A stretch of 6,935 bases of DNA. Source: an uncultured Oscillospiraceae bacterium (lineage in GTDB: Bacteria > Bacillota > Clostridia > Oscillospirales > Acutalibacteraceae). Shown piece by piece: positions 1 through 6,007 of the stretch. The position numbers were made by a program, and so were the translations under genes. The notes beneath the pieces were generated by a model. The model saw nothing but the letters and a program-made list of their open reading frames with translations, did not search any database and was not told where the DNA came from. Numbering within the stretch: position 1 is the stretch's first letter; each line of letters begins with the position of its first letter. The DNA lies in NCBI GenBank assembly GCA_905203795.1, contig CAJKXG010000071.1, positions 1-6,935 of the forward strand, read 5' to 3'.

Positions 1-52
1 TGCGGCGGGCATATGCTGGGATGACAACTATAGATGGAGGGGACAGAGGAAG

Positions 53-943
53 ATGGATCAGTATGTGGTGCAATCGCTGGAGTTACACCTGTTTTTCGGG
101 CGGATCATGAAAGAACACGCACTGTTTTTGCGGGCGGGGTTCACGCCCGCAAACGCGTCGTTTTCCGAAACAGCGGAATGTTACAAGCGGGAATTTGAGC
201 GGCTGCTCCACCGCGCGTTATCACTCACCGGCGGGGTCGTCAGCCACGATGTGCGCTGTTCGGGCGAGTTGATCACGGAATTCACCGCGCGGGCGGAGCA
301 ACAGACCGCCTGTATGACGGGGATCGCGATCGACCGATCGATCACGGCGGCGGAAAAACGGCTTCGCAGCGGTTGCCCGTGCGGAGAGGGTCTGCGCCGT
401 CATGTGCGGCAGCTCAATCGCACGGCATTGCGGCTGCTGGACGGTCTGATCGCGTTCAAAGAGACGATCCTGCACAATGTTTTGCGCTGCGACATGTTCA
501 CGATGAATTATCCGCTGTTGATTGAACATATCATTCGGGAAGCGAAGCTGTACCGCGATTACGTGTGGACGTTGGAGCGGGAGGGCGACCTGCCGTGCGA
601 GTCGATGCGGGATGTCGAGTGCTTCTGGAATCGGATCATGATGGAGCACGCCATGTTTATACGGGGGCTGCTCGATCCGTCCGAGGAGACGCTGTTCCGC
701 ACGTCGGATGCGTTTGCGGGTGAATATGCCGCGCTGCTCGCCGCCTGTCGCGATGCACAGGCGCAGACGATGACCGAAGCCGAGACGGATGCTTCGCTTG
801 AGGAAACACGCAAATTCCGTGATTTTAAGGCGGCGGGGACCAAGGGGATCGAACAGTGCGAGATCCGTTCGGTGATTCTGCCGCTGCTGGCCGATCACGT
901 ACTGCGTGAAGCGAATCACTATATTCGGCTGCTGGAGAGCTGA
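53..943 (+). CDS. DUF2935 family protein, two tandem helical domains
   Basis: This 296-residue protein matches the DUF2935 family, of unknown function, found mainly in Bacillota and, as I recall, having a ferritin/hemerythrin-like helical-bundle fold. Two halves repeat the same pattern. Half one opens with FFGRIMKEHALFLRAGF (E21, H22) and closes with NYPLLIEHIIREAKLY (E158, H159, E163). Half two opens with FWNRIMMEHAMFIRG (E198, H199) and closes with ILPLLADHVLREANHY (D281, H282, E286). The paired Glu/Asp-His positions could be metal ligands, which is inference. There is no signal peptide or membrane segment, so it is probably cytoplasmic. A Cys-Pro-Cys (C108, C110) sits in a loop of half one. 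The ATG at 53 is preceded by GGAGGGG (36-42), about 10 nt upstream. The gene is monocistronic at its 3' end and convergent with the uronate operon, so no functional link to it is implied. Family call is confident; role unknown. Confidence 0.88.
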   Translation: MDQYVVQSLELHLFFGRIMKEHALFLRAGFTPANASFSETAECYKREFERLLHRALSLTGGVVSHDVRCSGELITEFTARAEQQTACMTGIAIDRSITAAEKRLRSGCPCGEGLRRHVRQLNRTALRLLDGLIAFKETILHNVLRCDMFTMNYPLLIEHIIREAKLYRDYVWTLEREGDLPCESMRDVECFWNRIMMEHAMFIRGLLDPSEETLFRTSDAFAGEYAALLAACRDAQAQTMTEAETDASLEETRKFRDFKAAGTKGIEQCEIRSVILPLLADHVLREANHYIRLLES

Positions 944-951
944 AATAGGGT

Positions 952-987
952 AAAAAAAGAAGGCTGCCGAGAGGGCAGCCTTTTTTT
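952..987. terminator. Bidirectional intrinsic terminator between convergent units
   Basis: A perfect 7-bp GC-rich stem, GGCTGCC (962-968) with GGCAGCC (974-980), closes a GAGAG loop. It is extended by A-T pairs, with seven A's on the left (952-958) and seven T's on the right (981-987). Read on either strand, the hairpin is followed by a U-tract. It lies 9 nt after the DUF2935 stop and 9 nt after the uxaC stop, so it is well placed to end both transcripts. Confidence 0.93.
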
Positions 988-996
988 GCTGTAGGC

Positions 997-2382
997 TTAC
1001 TGTTTCGGTGCAAAATACGCTTCGGCGTTGTAGTAAGCGATATTTTTCACCAGTGCCGGTGCTTCGGCGGGATCGTACAGTCCCGCGTCCACCCAGCCGC
1101 CGACCACGTTGCAGAGGATACGGCGGAAATAATCGTGGCGCGGGTAGGAGGTGAAGGAGCGGCTGTCGGTCAGCATGCCGGTGAAATTGCCGAGCAGACC
1201 GCTGCTGGCCGCCAGCTTGAGCTGTTCGGTGATGCCGTCCACATGGTCGAGATGCCACCACGCCGCGCCCAGCATCAGACGGTTTACGCCGTCGTGCCAG
1301 AAGTTGCCGAGCATGGTGGCGATCTCGTACAGCGGTGTGGGATTCAATGTGTACACAATGGTGCGCGGCAAGGAGTTCGCCTGATCCAGTGTGTCGAGGA
1401 ATGCGGCGAGATGCCGCACCGACAGCGCAGGCCCGACCGAGTCGTTGCCGCTGTCCACACCCGCCGTTTGCAGCAGTGCCGTGCGGTTGTTGCGCAGCGC
1501 CGACAGGTGAAGTTGCATGACCAGATCACGCGCCGCATACAGCGCCGCCATGTGTCGCAGCATGAAATCGAAATACACGGTTGTCGCCGCTTCTTCCGGC
1601 TTGCCGCCGCACATGACCGTGTCAAAGGCGGCACGGGCGGTATCGTAGTTGCCGACGACGGGCGGGATATCGTCCAGACTGATATCGGTGATGACGCAGC
1701 CGTTGGCGACAAAGAAATCCAGCCGCTGCTCCAGCGCCGCCAGCCATTCGTCGAAAGTGGACGCGCCCAGCCGCCGCACATAGTCGGCGAAGCCCGCACG
1801 GGTCAGCCCCGCCACCGCCATGTCGGGACGGAAGCTGGGGCAGACGCGTACATCATAGCCCTCCGCCCGCAGTTTTTGGTGATATTCCAGTGAATCCGCC
1901 GGATCGTCGGTGGTGAACACCGCTTTGACGCGGGAACGCGCAATCAGCTCGCGCGGGGTGAAGCCACCCGCCGCCAGCATGGCGTTGGCTTTGGCAAGAA
2001 TGGCGGGCGCGGTGCGGGCGTTCAGCGGTTCTTCGATGTCGAAGTACGCTTTCAGCTCCATTTTCACCCAGTGATAGATCGGGTTGCCCGCCGCCTTGGG
2101 CAGCAGCTCGGCAAACGCGAGAAATTTCTCGTCGTATGACGCATCGCCGGTGATCAGGCGTTCCGGCACGCCGTTCGCGCGCATCAGCCGCCATTTGTAA
2201 TGGTCGCCGCTCAGCCACAGTTCGCCGAGACTGCTGTACGGTTTGTTTTCGTAGATGTCACGCGGATTTAAGTGGCAGTGATAATCGAAGATCGGCAGTT
2301 CCCGCACCTCGGCGTACAGCGCGCGCGCCGTATCGCCGTTCAGCAGAAAACGGTCGGATAAAGTCAACATCGGTTTGGTCAT
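997..2382 (-). CDS. uxaC: Glucuronate isomerase (uronate isomerase)
   Basis: UxaC (EC 5.3.1.12) converts D-glucuronate to D-fructuronate, and usually D-galacturonate to D-tagaturonate, as the first cytoplasmic step of hexuronate catabolism. The 461-residue length is normal for this amidohydrolase-superfamily family. The metal-site motif HxH is visible near the N-terminus (FDYHCHL, H35 and H37), followed by QLHLSALRNN around H292 and the family signature LTDSRSFTSYPRHDYFRR (D406, R408). The ATG at 2382 (MTKPMLTLS) was chosen because GGAGGAG lies just upstream and because the open frame beyond it runs into kdgK without family similarity. It is the last gene of the operon, 11 bp after kdgK and followed by a terminator. 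With no galacturonate-branch genes here, glucuronate is the likely main substrate. Confidence 0.96.
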   Translation of the reverse strand: MTKPMLTLSDRFLLNGDTARALYAEVRELPIFDYHCHLNPRDIYENKPYSSLGELWLSGDHYKWRLMRANGVPERLITGDASYDEKFLAFAELLPKAAGNPIYHWVKMELKAYFDIEEPLNARTAPAILAKANAMLAAGGFTPRELIARSRVKAVFTTDDPADSLEYHQKLRAEGYDVRVCPSFRPDMAVAGLTRAGFADYVRRLGASTFDEWLAALEQRLDFFVANGCVITDISLDDIPPVVGNYDTARAAFDTVMCGGKPEEAATTVYFDFMLRHMAALYAARDLVMQLHLSALRNNRTALLQTAGVDSGNDSVGPALSVRHLAAFLDTLDQANSLPRTIVYTLNPTPLYEIATMLGNFWHDGVNRLMLGAAWWHLDHVDGITEQLKLAASSGLLGNFTGMLTDSRSFTSYPRHDYFRRILCNVVGGWVDAGLYDPAEAPALVKNIAYYNAEAYFAPKQ

Positions 2383-2386
2383 ACCG

Positions 2387-2393
2387 CTCCTCC
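2387..2393 (-). promoter_or_regulatory. Ribosome binding site of uxaC
   Basis: GGAGGAG on the minus strand begins directly after the kdgK TGA stop (2394-2396), with 4-6 nt to the uxaC ATG. It fixes the uxaC start at 2382 over the longer open frame. Its contact with the kdgK stop suggests that a terminating ribosome could re-initiate, giving translational coupling. Confidence 0.85.
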
Positions 2394-3416
2394 TCAGCGC
2401 TGTACGCGACCGGAGCCGTCGCCGCCCGCCAACGCCAGAACTTCCGCAACGGAGACGTGGTTGGTGTCGCCCTCGATGGTGTGTTTCAGGCAGGACGCAG
2501 CGGTGGCAAATTCGATTGCCGCCTGGCTGTCCATACCGCTGTTCAGCGCATAAATCAAGCCGCCGCCGAAGCTGTCGCCGCCGCCTACGCGATCGACGAT
2601 ATGGACGGCATATTCTTTGGAGAAGCAGTAGTCGGTGCCGTCGTACAGCATCGCCGCCCAGCGGTTGTCCGACGCGGACAGGCTGGTGCGCAGCGTGATC
2701 GCCGCCCAGCGGCAGCCGAACCGATCGCACAGTTGCTTCGCCACCTCTTTGTAGCCTTCGTGGTTCAGCTTGCCGCCGGTCACATCGGTATTGGAGGCTT
2801 TGATGCCGAATACCTTTTCCGCATCTTCTTCATTGGCAATGACCAGATCCACATACGGCATCAACTCGCCCATGACGCGCCCTGCCTTTTCGCTGCTCCA
2901 CAGATTTTTGCGGAAATTGAGGTCACAACTGACCGTGATGCCTTTTGCGCGTGCCCGTTTGCATGCCTCCAGCGTGATCGCCGCCAGCGAATCGGACAGC
3001 GCGGGCGTGATACCGGTGAAGTGGAACCAGCCTGCGTCCGCCAGAATGGTATCCCAATCAAAATCTGCGGCGGTGGCAGCGGAGATGGAAGAATATTTGC
3101 GGTCATAAATCACTTTGGAGGGGCGCTGGGACGCGCCTTTTTCGAGATAATAGATGCCCAGCCGCTCGCCGCCGCGCACCATGCCGGCGGTGTCCACACC
3201 GTATCGGCGCAGACTGTTGACGGCGGCCTGCCCGATCTCGTTGTCGGGCACCTTGCTGACAAACGCCGCCGGAACGCCGTAATTGGCAAGCGAAACCGAC
3301 ACGTTTGCCTCACCGCCGCCGTATACCGCACCGAAGCTGTCCGCCTGTACAAAACGGGTGTAACCGGCAGGGCTGAGCCGCAGCATGATTTCACCGAAAC
3401 AGACTACTTTTTTCAT
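2394..3416 (-). CDS. kdgK: 2-keto-3-deoxygluconate kinase (PfkB family)
   Basis: KdgK (EC 2.7.1.45) uses ATP to phosphorylate 2-keto-3-deoxygluconate to KDPG, the substrate of the aldolase encoded just upstream. The 340-residue protein has the ribokinase/PfkB layout: an N-terminal strand KKVVCFGEIMLRLSP typical of sugar kinases, the substrate-side glycine motif GGGEAN (33-38), and near the C-terminus DRVGGGDSFGGG, with D281 as the expected catalytic base next to the anion hole. That motif reads GGGD where most PfkB kinases have GAGD. The specificity call rests on overall resemblance to KDG kinases plus the eda, uxuA and uxaC neighbours. The ATG at 3416 has GAAAGGA 9 nt upstream (3426-3432). 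It lies 21 bp after eda and 11 bp before uxaC. The C-terminus ends in a short polar tail (GGDGSGRVQR). Confidence 0.94.
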   Translation of the reverse strand: MKKVVCFGEIMLRLSPAGYTRFVQADSFGAVYGGGEANVSVSLANYGVPAAFVSKVPDNEIGQAAVNSLRRYGVDTAGMVRGGERLGIYYLEKGASQRPSKVIYDRKYSSISAATAADFDWDTILADAGWFHFTGITPALSDSLAAITLEACKRARAKGITVSCDLNFRKNLWSSEKAGRVMGELMPYVDLVIANEEDAEKVFGIKASNTDVTGGKLNHEGYKEVAKQLCDRFGCRWAAITLRTSLSASDNRWAAMLYDGTDYCFSKEYAVHIVDRVGGGDSFGGGLIYALNSGMDSQAAIEFATAASCLKHTIEGDTNHVSVAEVLALAGGDGSGRVQR

Positions 3417-3437
3417 GACATTGCATCCTTTCTATCG

Positions 3438-4079
3438 TTAAGCGCGCGCTTCCGCAATTTTGGCGAGAAACGCTTTGGCGGCGGCGGTCACGGCGGCATA
3501 ATCGCCGGTTTTGGCGCCGCCGGTCAACTGACCGCCCACGCCGACTGCGACCGCGCCGTTGCGAATCCACTCGCCCACATTGTCCAGCGTCACGCCGCCG
3601 GTGGGCATCAATTCTGCCTGCGGCAGCGGTCCGCGGAATGCTTTGATGATTTTCGCGCCGAACAATTCGCCGGGGAACACCTTCACGATGTCCGCGCCTG
3701 CTTCCATGCATTCGACGACTTCCTTCACCGTCATCGCGCCCGGCAGGACGGCGATGCGGTAGCGGTTGCACAGTTTGACCATCTCCGCGTTGAAGCAGGG
3801 GCTGACCACAAATTGCGCGCCGTTCAGGATGGCGTCACGCGCGGTCTCCGCATCCAGCACCGTGCCCGCGCCGATGAGGATCGAGCCGTCGGCGTATTTT
3901 TTGCTGAGCGCGCGGATGACTTCGCCTGCGCCGGGAACGGTGTAGGTGATTTCGATGGCGGCGACGCCGCCCGCCAGCAGCGCGTCGGTGATGGCAAACG
4001 CCTGCTCCGCATTTTCCGCGCGCACGACCGCCACCAGACCGGCGGCTTTGATCTTTTCAATAACTTGCGATTTATTCAT
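3438..4079 (-). CDS. eda: KDPG aldolase (2-keto-3-deoxy-6-phosphogluconate aldolase)
   Basis: Eda (EC 4.1.2.14; the family often also has 4-hydroxy-2-oxoglutarate aldolase activity) cleaves KDPG to pyruvate and glyceraldehyde-3-phosphate, the last step of the pathway. It is a class I aldolase of 213 residues, the normal size for this single TIM-barrel family. The Schiff-base lysine is K133 in DIVKVFPGE, the general acid/base glutamate is E43 in AIEITYTVPG, and the phosphate-binding signatures GAGTVLD (70-76) and PTGGV (159-163) are present. The ATG at 4079 (MNKSQV) is preferred. A longer frame from a TTG at 4112 would overlap the uxuB stop, and the Shine-Dalgarno sequence lies between the two. 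It lies 29 bp after the SDR gene and 21 bp before kdgK. Confidence 0.96.
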   Translation of the reverse strand: MNKSQVIEKIKAAGLVAVVRAENAEQAFAITDALLAGGVAAIEITYTVPGAGEVIRALSKKYADGSILIGAGTVLDAETARDAILNGAQFVVSPCFNAEMVKLCNRYRIAVLPGAMTVKEVVECMEAGADIVKVFPGELFGAKIIKAFRGPLPQAELMPTGGVTLDNVGEWIRNGAVAVGVGGQLTGGAKTGDYAAVTAAAKAFLAKIAEARA

Positions 4080-4089
4080 GATGCTTATA

Positions 4090-4096
4090 TCCTTTC
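4090..4096 (-). promoter_or_regulatory. Ribosome binding site of eda
   Basis: GAAAGGA on the minus strand lies about 10 nt before the ATG at 4079. It lies downstream of the alternative TTG at 4112, which argues for the shorter protein. Confidence 0.7.
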
Positions 4097-4108
4097 CTTT
4101 TCCGAATA

Positions 4109-4930
4109 TCAAACGCCCGAATAGGCGGAGAAGCCGCCGTCCACCGGCACGACTACGCCGGTGACAAAACCGGAGGTGTTGTCATCCAACAGCCAATCCA
4201 GCGTGCCGAGCAGCTCCGACGCTTCGCCGAACCGCCCCATCGGGGTGTTGGCAAGGATTTTTTCCGTGCGGGGCGTGGGCGTGCCGTCCTCGTTGTACAG
4301 CAGCGCGCGGATCTGGTTGGTCACGAAAAAGCCGGGTGCGATCGCGTTGACGCGCACCCCCGCTTTGGCGAAATACACCGCCAGCCATTGCGTGAAATTA
4401 GAGACGGCGGATTTGGCGGCGCTGTAGGCGGGAATTTTGGTGAGCGGACGGAACGCGTTCATGGAGGACACGTTCAGAATCACCGCCGGTTTACCCAGCA
4501 TATCCCGCGCAAACACCTGCGTCGGCAGCAACGAGCCGAGCAGGTTCAGTTCCATGACGAAGCGGAAGCCCTCGCTGTCCAGATCGAAGAAGGTTTTGGT
4601 GCCTTCCGCGTCGTAAAACTCGTCGTCGGTCGTCCCCTTGGGATTGTTGCCGCCCGCACCGTTGATCAGCACGTTCGGCGTGCCCAGTTCGGCGACAATG
4701 CGCTCTCTGGCCGCTTGCAAACTGCCCTCGTCCAGACAGTTGGCCGCCACGGCTATAGCGTGCCCGCCTGCCGCTGTGATCTCATCGGCGACGGCTTGGG
4801 CGGCTTCCTCACGCAGATCGACGACGGCAACCGCCGCACCTTCGGCGGCAAGATGTTTGGCAAATGCGGAGCACAGCACGCCGCCCGCGCCCGTGATCAC
4901 CATGATTTTATCGGAAAATCGCTTACTCAT
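4109..4930 (-). CDS. uxuB: SDR-type D-fructuronate reductase / D-mannonate oxidoreductase
   Basis: This 273-residue short-chain dehydrogenase/reductase is the expected NAD(H)-dependent reductase of D-fructuronate to D-mannonate (EC 1.1.1.57), the step between UxaC and UxuA. It has an N-terminal Rossmann motif TGAGGVLCSA (13-22), an acidic strand end VVDLR, NGAGGN in place of the usual NAG motif, S156 in NVSSM, the catalytic YSAAK (Y169, K173), and a C-terminal VTGVVVPVDGGF typical of SDR proteins. E. coli UxuB is an unrelated long-chain mannitol-dehydrogenase-type enzyme. Many Bacillota use an SDR here, so the symbol denotes role rather than homology. The ATG at 4930 has AGGGGGAA upstream; the open frame extends further into uxuA but without SDR similarity. 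It lies 16 bp after uxuA. Family is certain; exact substrate is inferred from context. Confidence 0.88.
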   Translation of the reverse strand: MSKRFSDKIMVITGAGGVLCSAFAKHLAAEGAAVAVVDLREEAAQAVADEITAAGGHAIAVAANCLDEGSLQAARERIVAELGTPNVLINGAGGNNPKGTTDDEFYDAEGTKTFFDLDSEGFRFVMELNLLGSLLPTQVFARDMLGKPAVILNVSSMNAFRPLTKIPAYSAAKSAVSNFTQWLAVYFAKAGVRVNAIAPGFFVTNQIRALLYNEDGTPTPRTEKILANTPMGRFGEASELLGTLDWLLDDNTSGFVTGVVVPVDGGFSAYSGV

Positions 4931-4936
4931 AGTCTG

Positions 4937-4944
4937 TTCCCCCT
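4937..4944 (-). promoter_or_regulatory. Ribosome binding site of the SDR (uxuB) gene
   Basis: AGGGGGAA on the minus strand sits in the 16-bp gap after the uxuA stop, with 8 nt from its last G to the ATG at 4930. It decides against the longer frame that starts inside uxuA. Confidence 0.8.
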
Positions 4945-4946
4945 GT

Positions 4947-5987
4947 TTATTCCGCCTTGGAAATGGCTTCCCACAGCCCGTTGATGTAGGTCGCGCCCAG
5001 CGCGCGGTCGTACAGCCCGTATCCCGCACGTCCCTGTTCGCCCCAGATCATGCGCCCGTGGTCGGGGCGAATGTAGCCGTCGAAACCCGTGTCGTGCAGT
5101 GCCTTGAGAATGGCGTACAGATCGAGCGAGCCGCAGCAGGACAGGTGCGGCGCTTCCTCAAAGCAGTGGTCGCCGGTGAATTTGATGTTGCGCGCATGCA
5201 CGAAATGGATGCGGTCGCTGCCAAAGCGGCGCACCATGTGCTCGAGATCGTTGCCCGGCGATGCGCCGAAGCTGCCGAAGCACAGGGTCAGACCGTTGCG
5301 GGGAGAGGGGTTGAGCGCAAACAAGCGCGCAACGCTCTCCTCGTTCGTGATGATACGCGGCAGACCGAAAATGCCCCATGGCGGATCGTCCGGATGGATC
5401 GCCATGTTCACGTCGCACTCCTCGCAGACGGGGATGATGCGCGACAGAAAATGCCCGAGATTCTCCCAAAGACGATCTTCGTCCACTTGCGCATAGCGGT
5501 TCATCAGCTCGCGCAGCCCTTCCTTGGTGTAGCTTTCGTCCCAGCCGGGCAGCGACAATTCGCTTTTCAGCGGATCCATTGTCAGCACCGTTTGGTGATC
5601 GTAGGCGAGCGCGTTGGAGCCGTCCGCCAGCGGGCGTGCCAGATCGCTGCGCAGCCAGTCGAACACCGGCATGAAATTGTAGCAGATGGTCTTGACGCCC
5701 ACCGCGGCCAGACGGCGGATGTTTTCGCAGTAGTTGTCGATATACGTTTCGGCGGTGGGCAGTCCCAGCTTGATATCCTCGTGCACGGGGACGCTTTCCA
5801 CCACTTCAAATGTCAGCCCGTTTGCCGCAGCCGCGTCGCGCACCGCTTCGATGTCCGCGACCGGCCACACCTGCCCAACCGGCACCGAATACACGGCCGA
5901 TACCACGCCCGTCATGCCGGGAATCTGCCGGATGGCGGACAGGGTCACCGGATCGTTTTCACCGTACCATCGAAATGTCAGCTTCAT
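4947..5987 (-). CDS. uxuA: Mannonate dehydratase
   Basis: UxuA (EC 4.2.1.8) dehydrates D-mannonate to 2-keto-3-deoxygluconate in the cytoplasm; the family is metal-dependent with a TIM-barrel fold. The 346-residue protein is in the range of the shorter Gram-positive UxuA proteins (E. coli's is nearer 390). It begins [21 protein letters not shown], as the family does. Signatures seen are [15 protein letters not shown] (H198), IHFVHARN (H264), and [11 protein letters not shown] (D309, H310) followed by [20 protein letters not shown] at the C-terminus. These His and Asp residues lie in the expected metal and catalytic regions. The ATG at 5987 is chosen over an in-frame TTG at 6011 because AAGGGAGA lies between them and the family N-terminus starts at MKLTFRW. 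It lies 20 bp after the dehydrogenase gene and 16 bp before the SDR gene. Confidence 0.96.
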   Translation of the reverse strand: MKLTFRWYGENDPVTLSAIRQIPGMTGVVSAVYSVPVGQVWPVADIEAVRDAAAANGLTFEVVESVPVHEDIKLGLPTAETYIDNYCENIRRLAAVGVKTICYNFMPVFDWLRSDLARPLADGSNALAYDHQTVLTMDPLKSELSLPGWDESYTKEGLRELMNRYAQVDEDRLWENLGHFLSRIIPVCEECDVNMAIHPDDPPWGIFGLPRIITNEESVARLFALNPSPRNGLTLCFGSFGASPGNDLEHMVRRFGSDRIHFVHARNIKFTGDHCFEEAPHLSCCGSLDLYAILKALHDTGFDGYIRPDHGRMIWGEQGRAGYGLYDRALGATYINGLWEAISKAE

Positions 5988-5997
5988 ATGTTTTGAG

Positions 5998-6005
5998 TCT
6001 CCCTT
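5998..6005 (-). promoter_or_regulatory. Ribosome binding site of uxuA
   Basis: AAGGGAGA on the minus strand starts 2 nt after the TGA stop of the upstream dehydrogenase (6008-6010), and its last G is about 11 nt before the uxuA ATG. It rules against the in-frame TTG at 6011, which lies upstream of it. Confidence 0.7.
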
Positions 6006-6007
6006 TT

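Noticed and set aside
12..17. TATGCT as a possible -10 box for the DUF2935 gene
   Set aside because: The spacing to the start would be reasonable, but the matching -35 region falls outside the window, so it cannot be supported.
322..343. Cluster of four GATC sites in 22 bp within the DUF2935 gene
   Set aside because: It lies inside a coding region and is explained by the codons for the Ala-Ile-Asp-Arg-Ser-Ile stretch; no other origin- or methylation-related feature is nearby.
221..1261. A 346-codon minus-strand open frame across the DUF2935 gene, the terminator and the uxaC 3' end
   Set aside because: It runs through the intrinsic terminator, is low-complexity and Arg/Gln/His-rich, and conflicts with two recognisable protein families.
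2457..4124. A 555-codon open frame on the + strand, antisense to kdgK and eda
   Set aside because: Its translation is rich in Arg, Ala, Gly, His and Gln without any recognisable domain, and it covers two well-identified enzymes on the other strand. Long antisense frames are expected in GC-rich coding DNA.
4638..5996. A 452-codon + strand open frame antisense to uxuA and the SDR gene
   Set aside because: No recognisable domain and no supporting ribosome binding site considered convincing; it mirrors the codon structure of the real genes.
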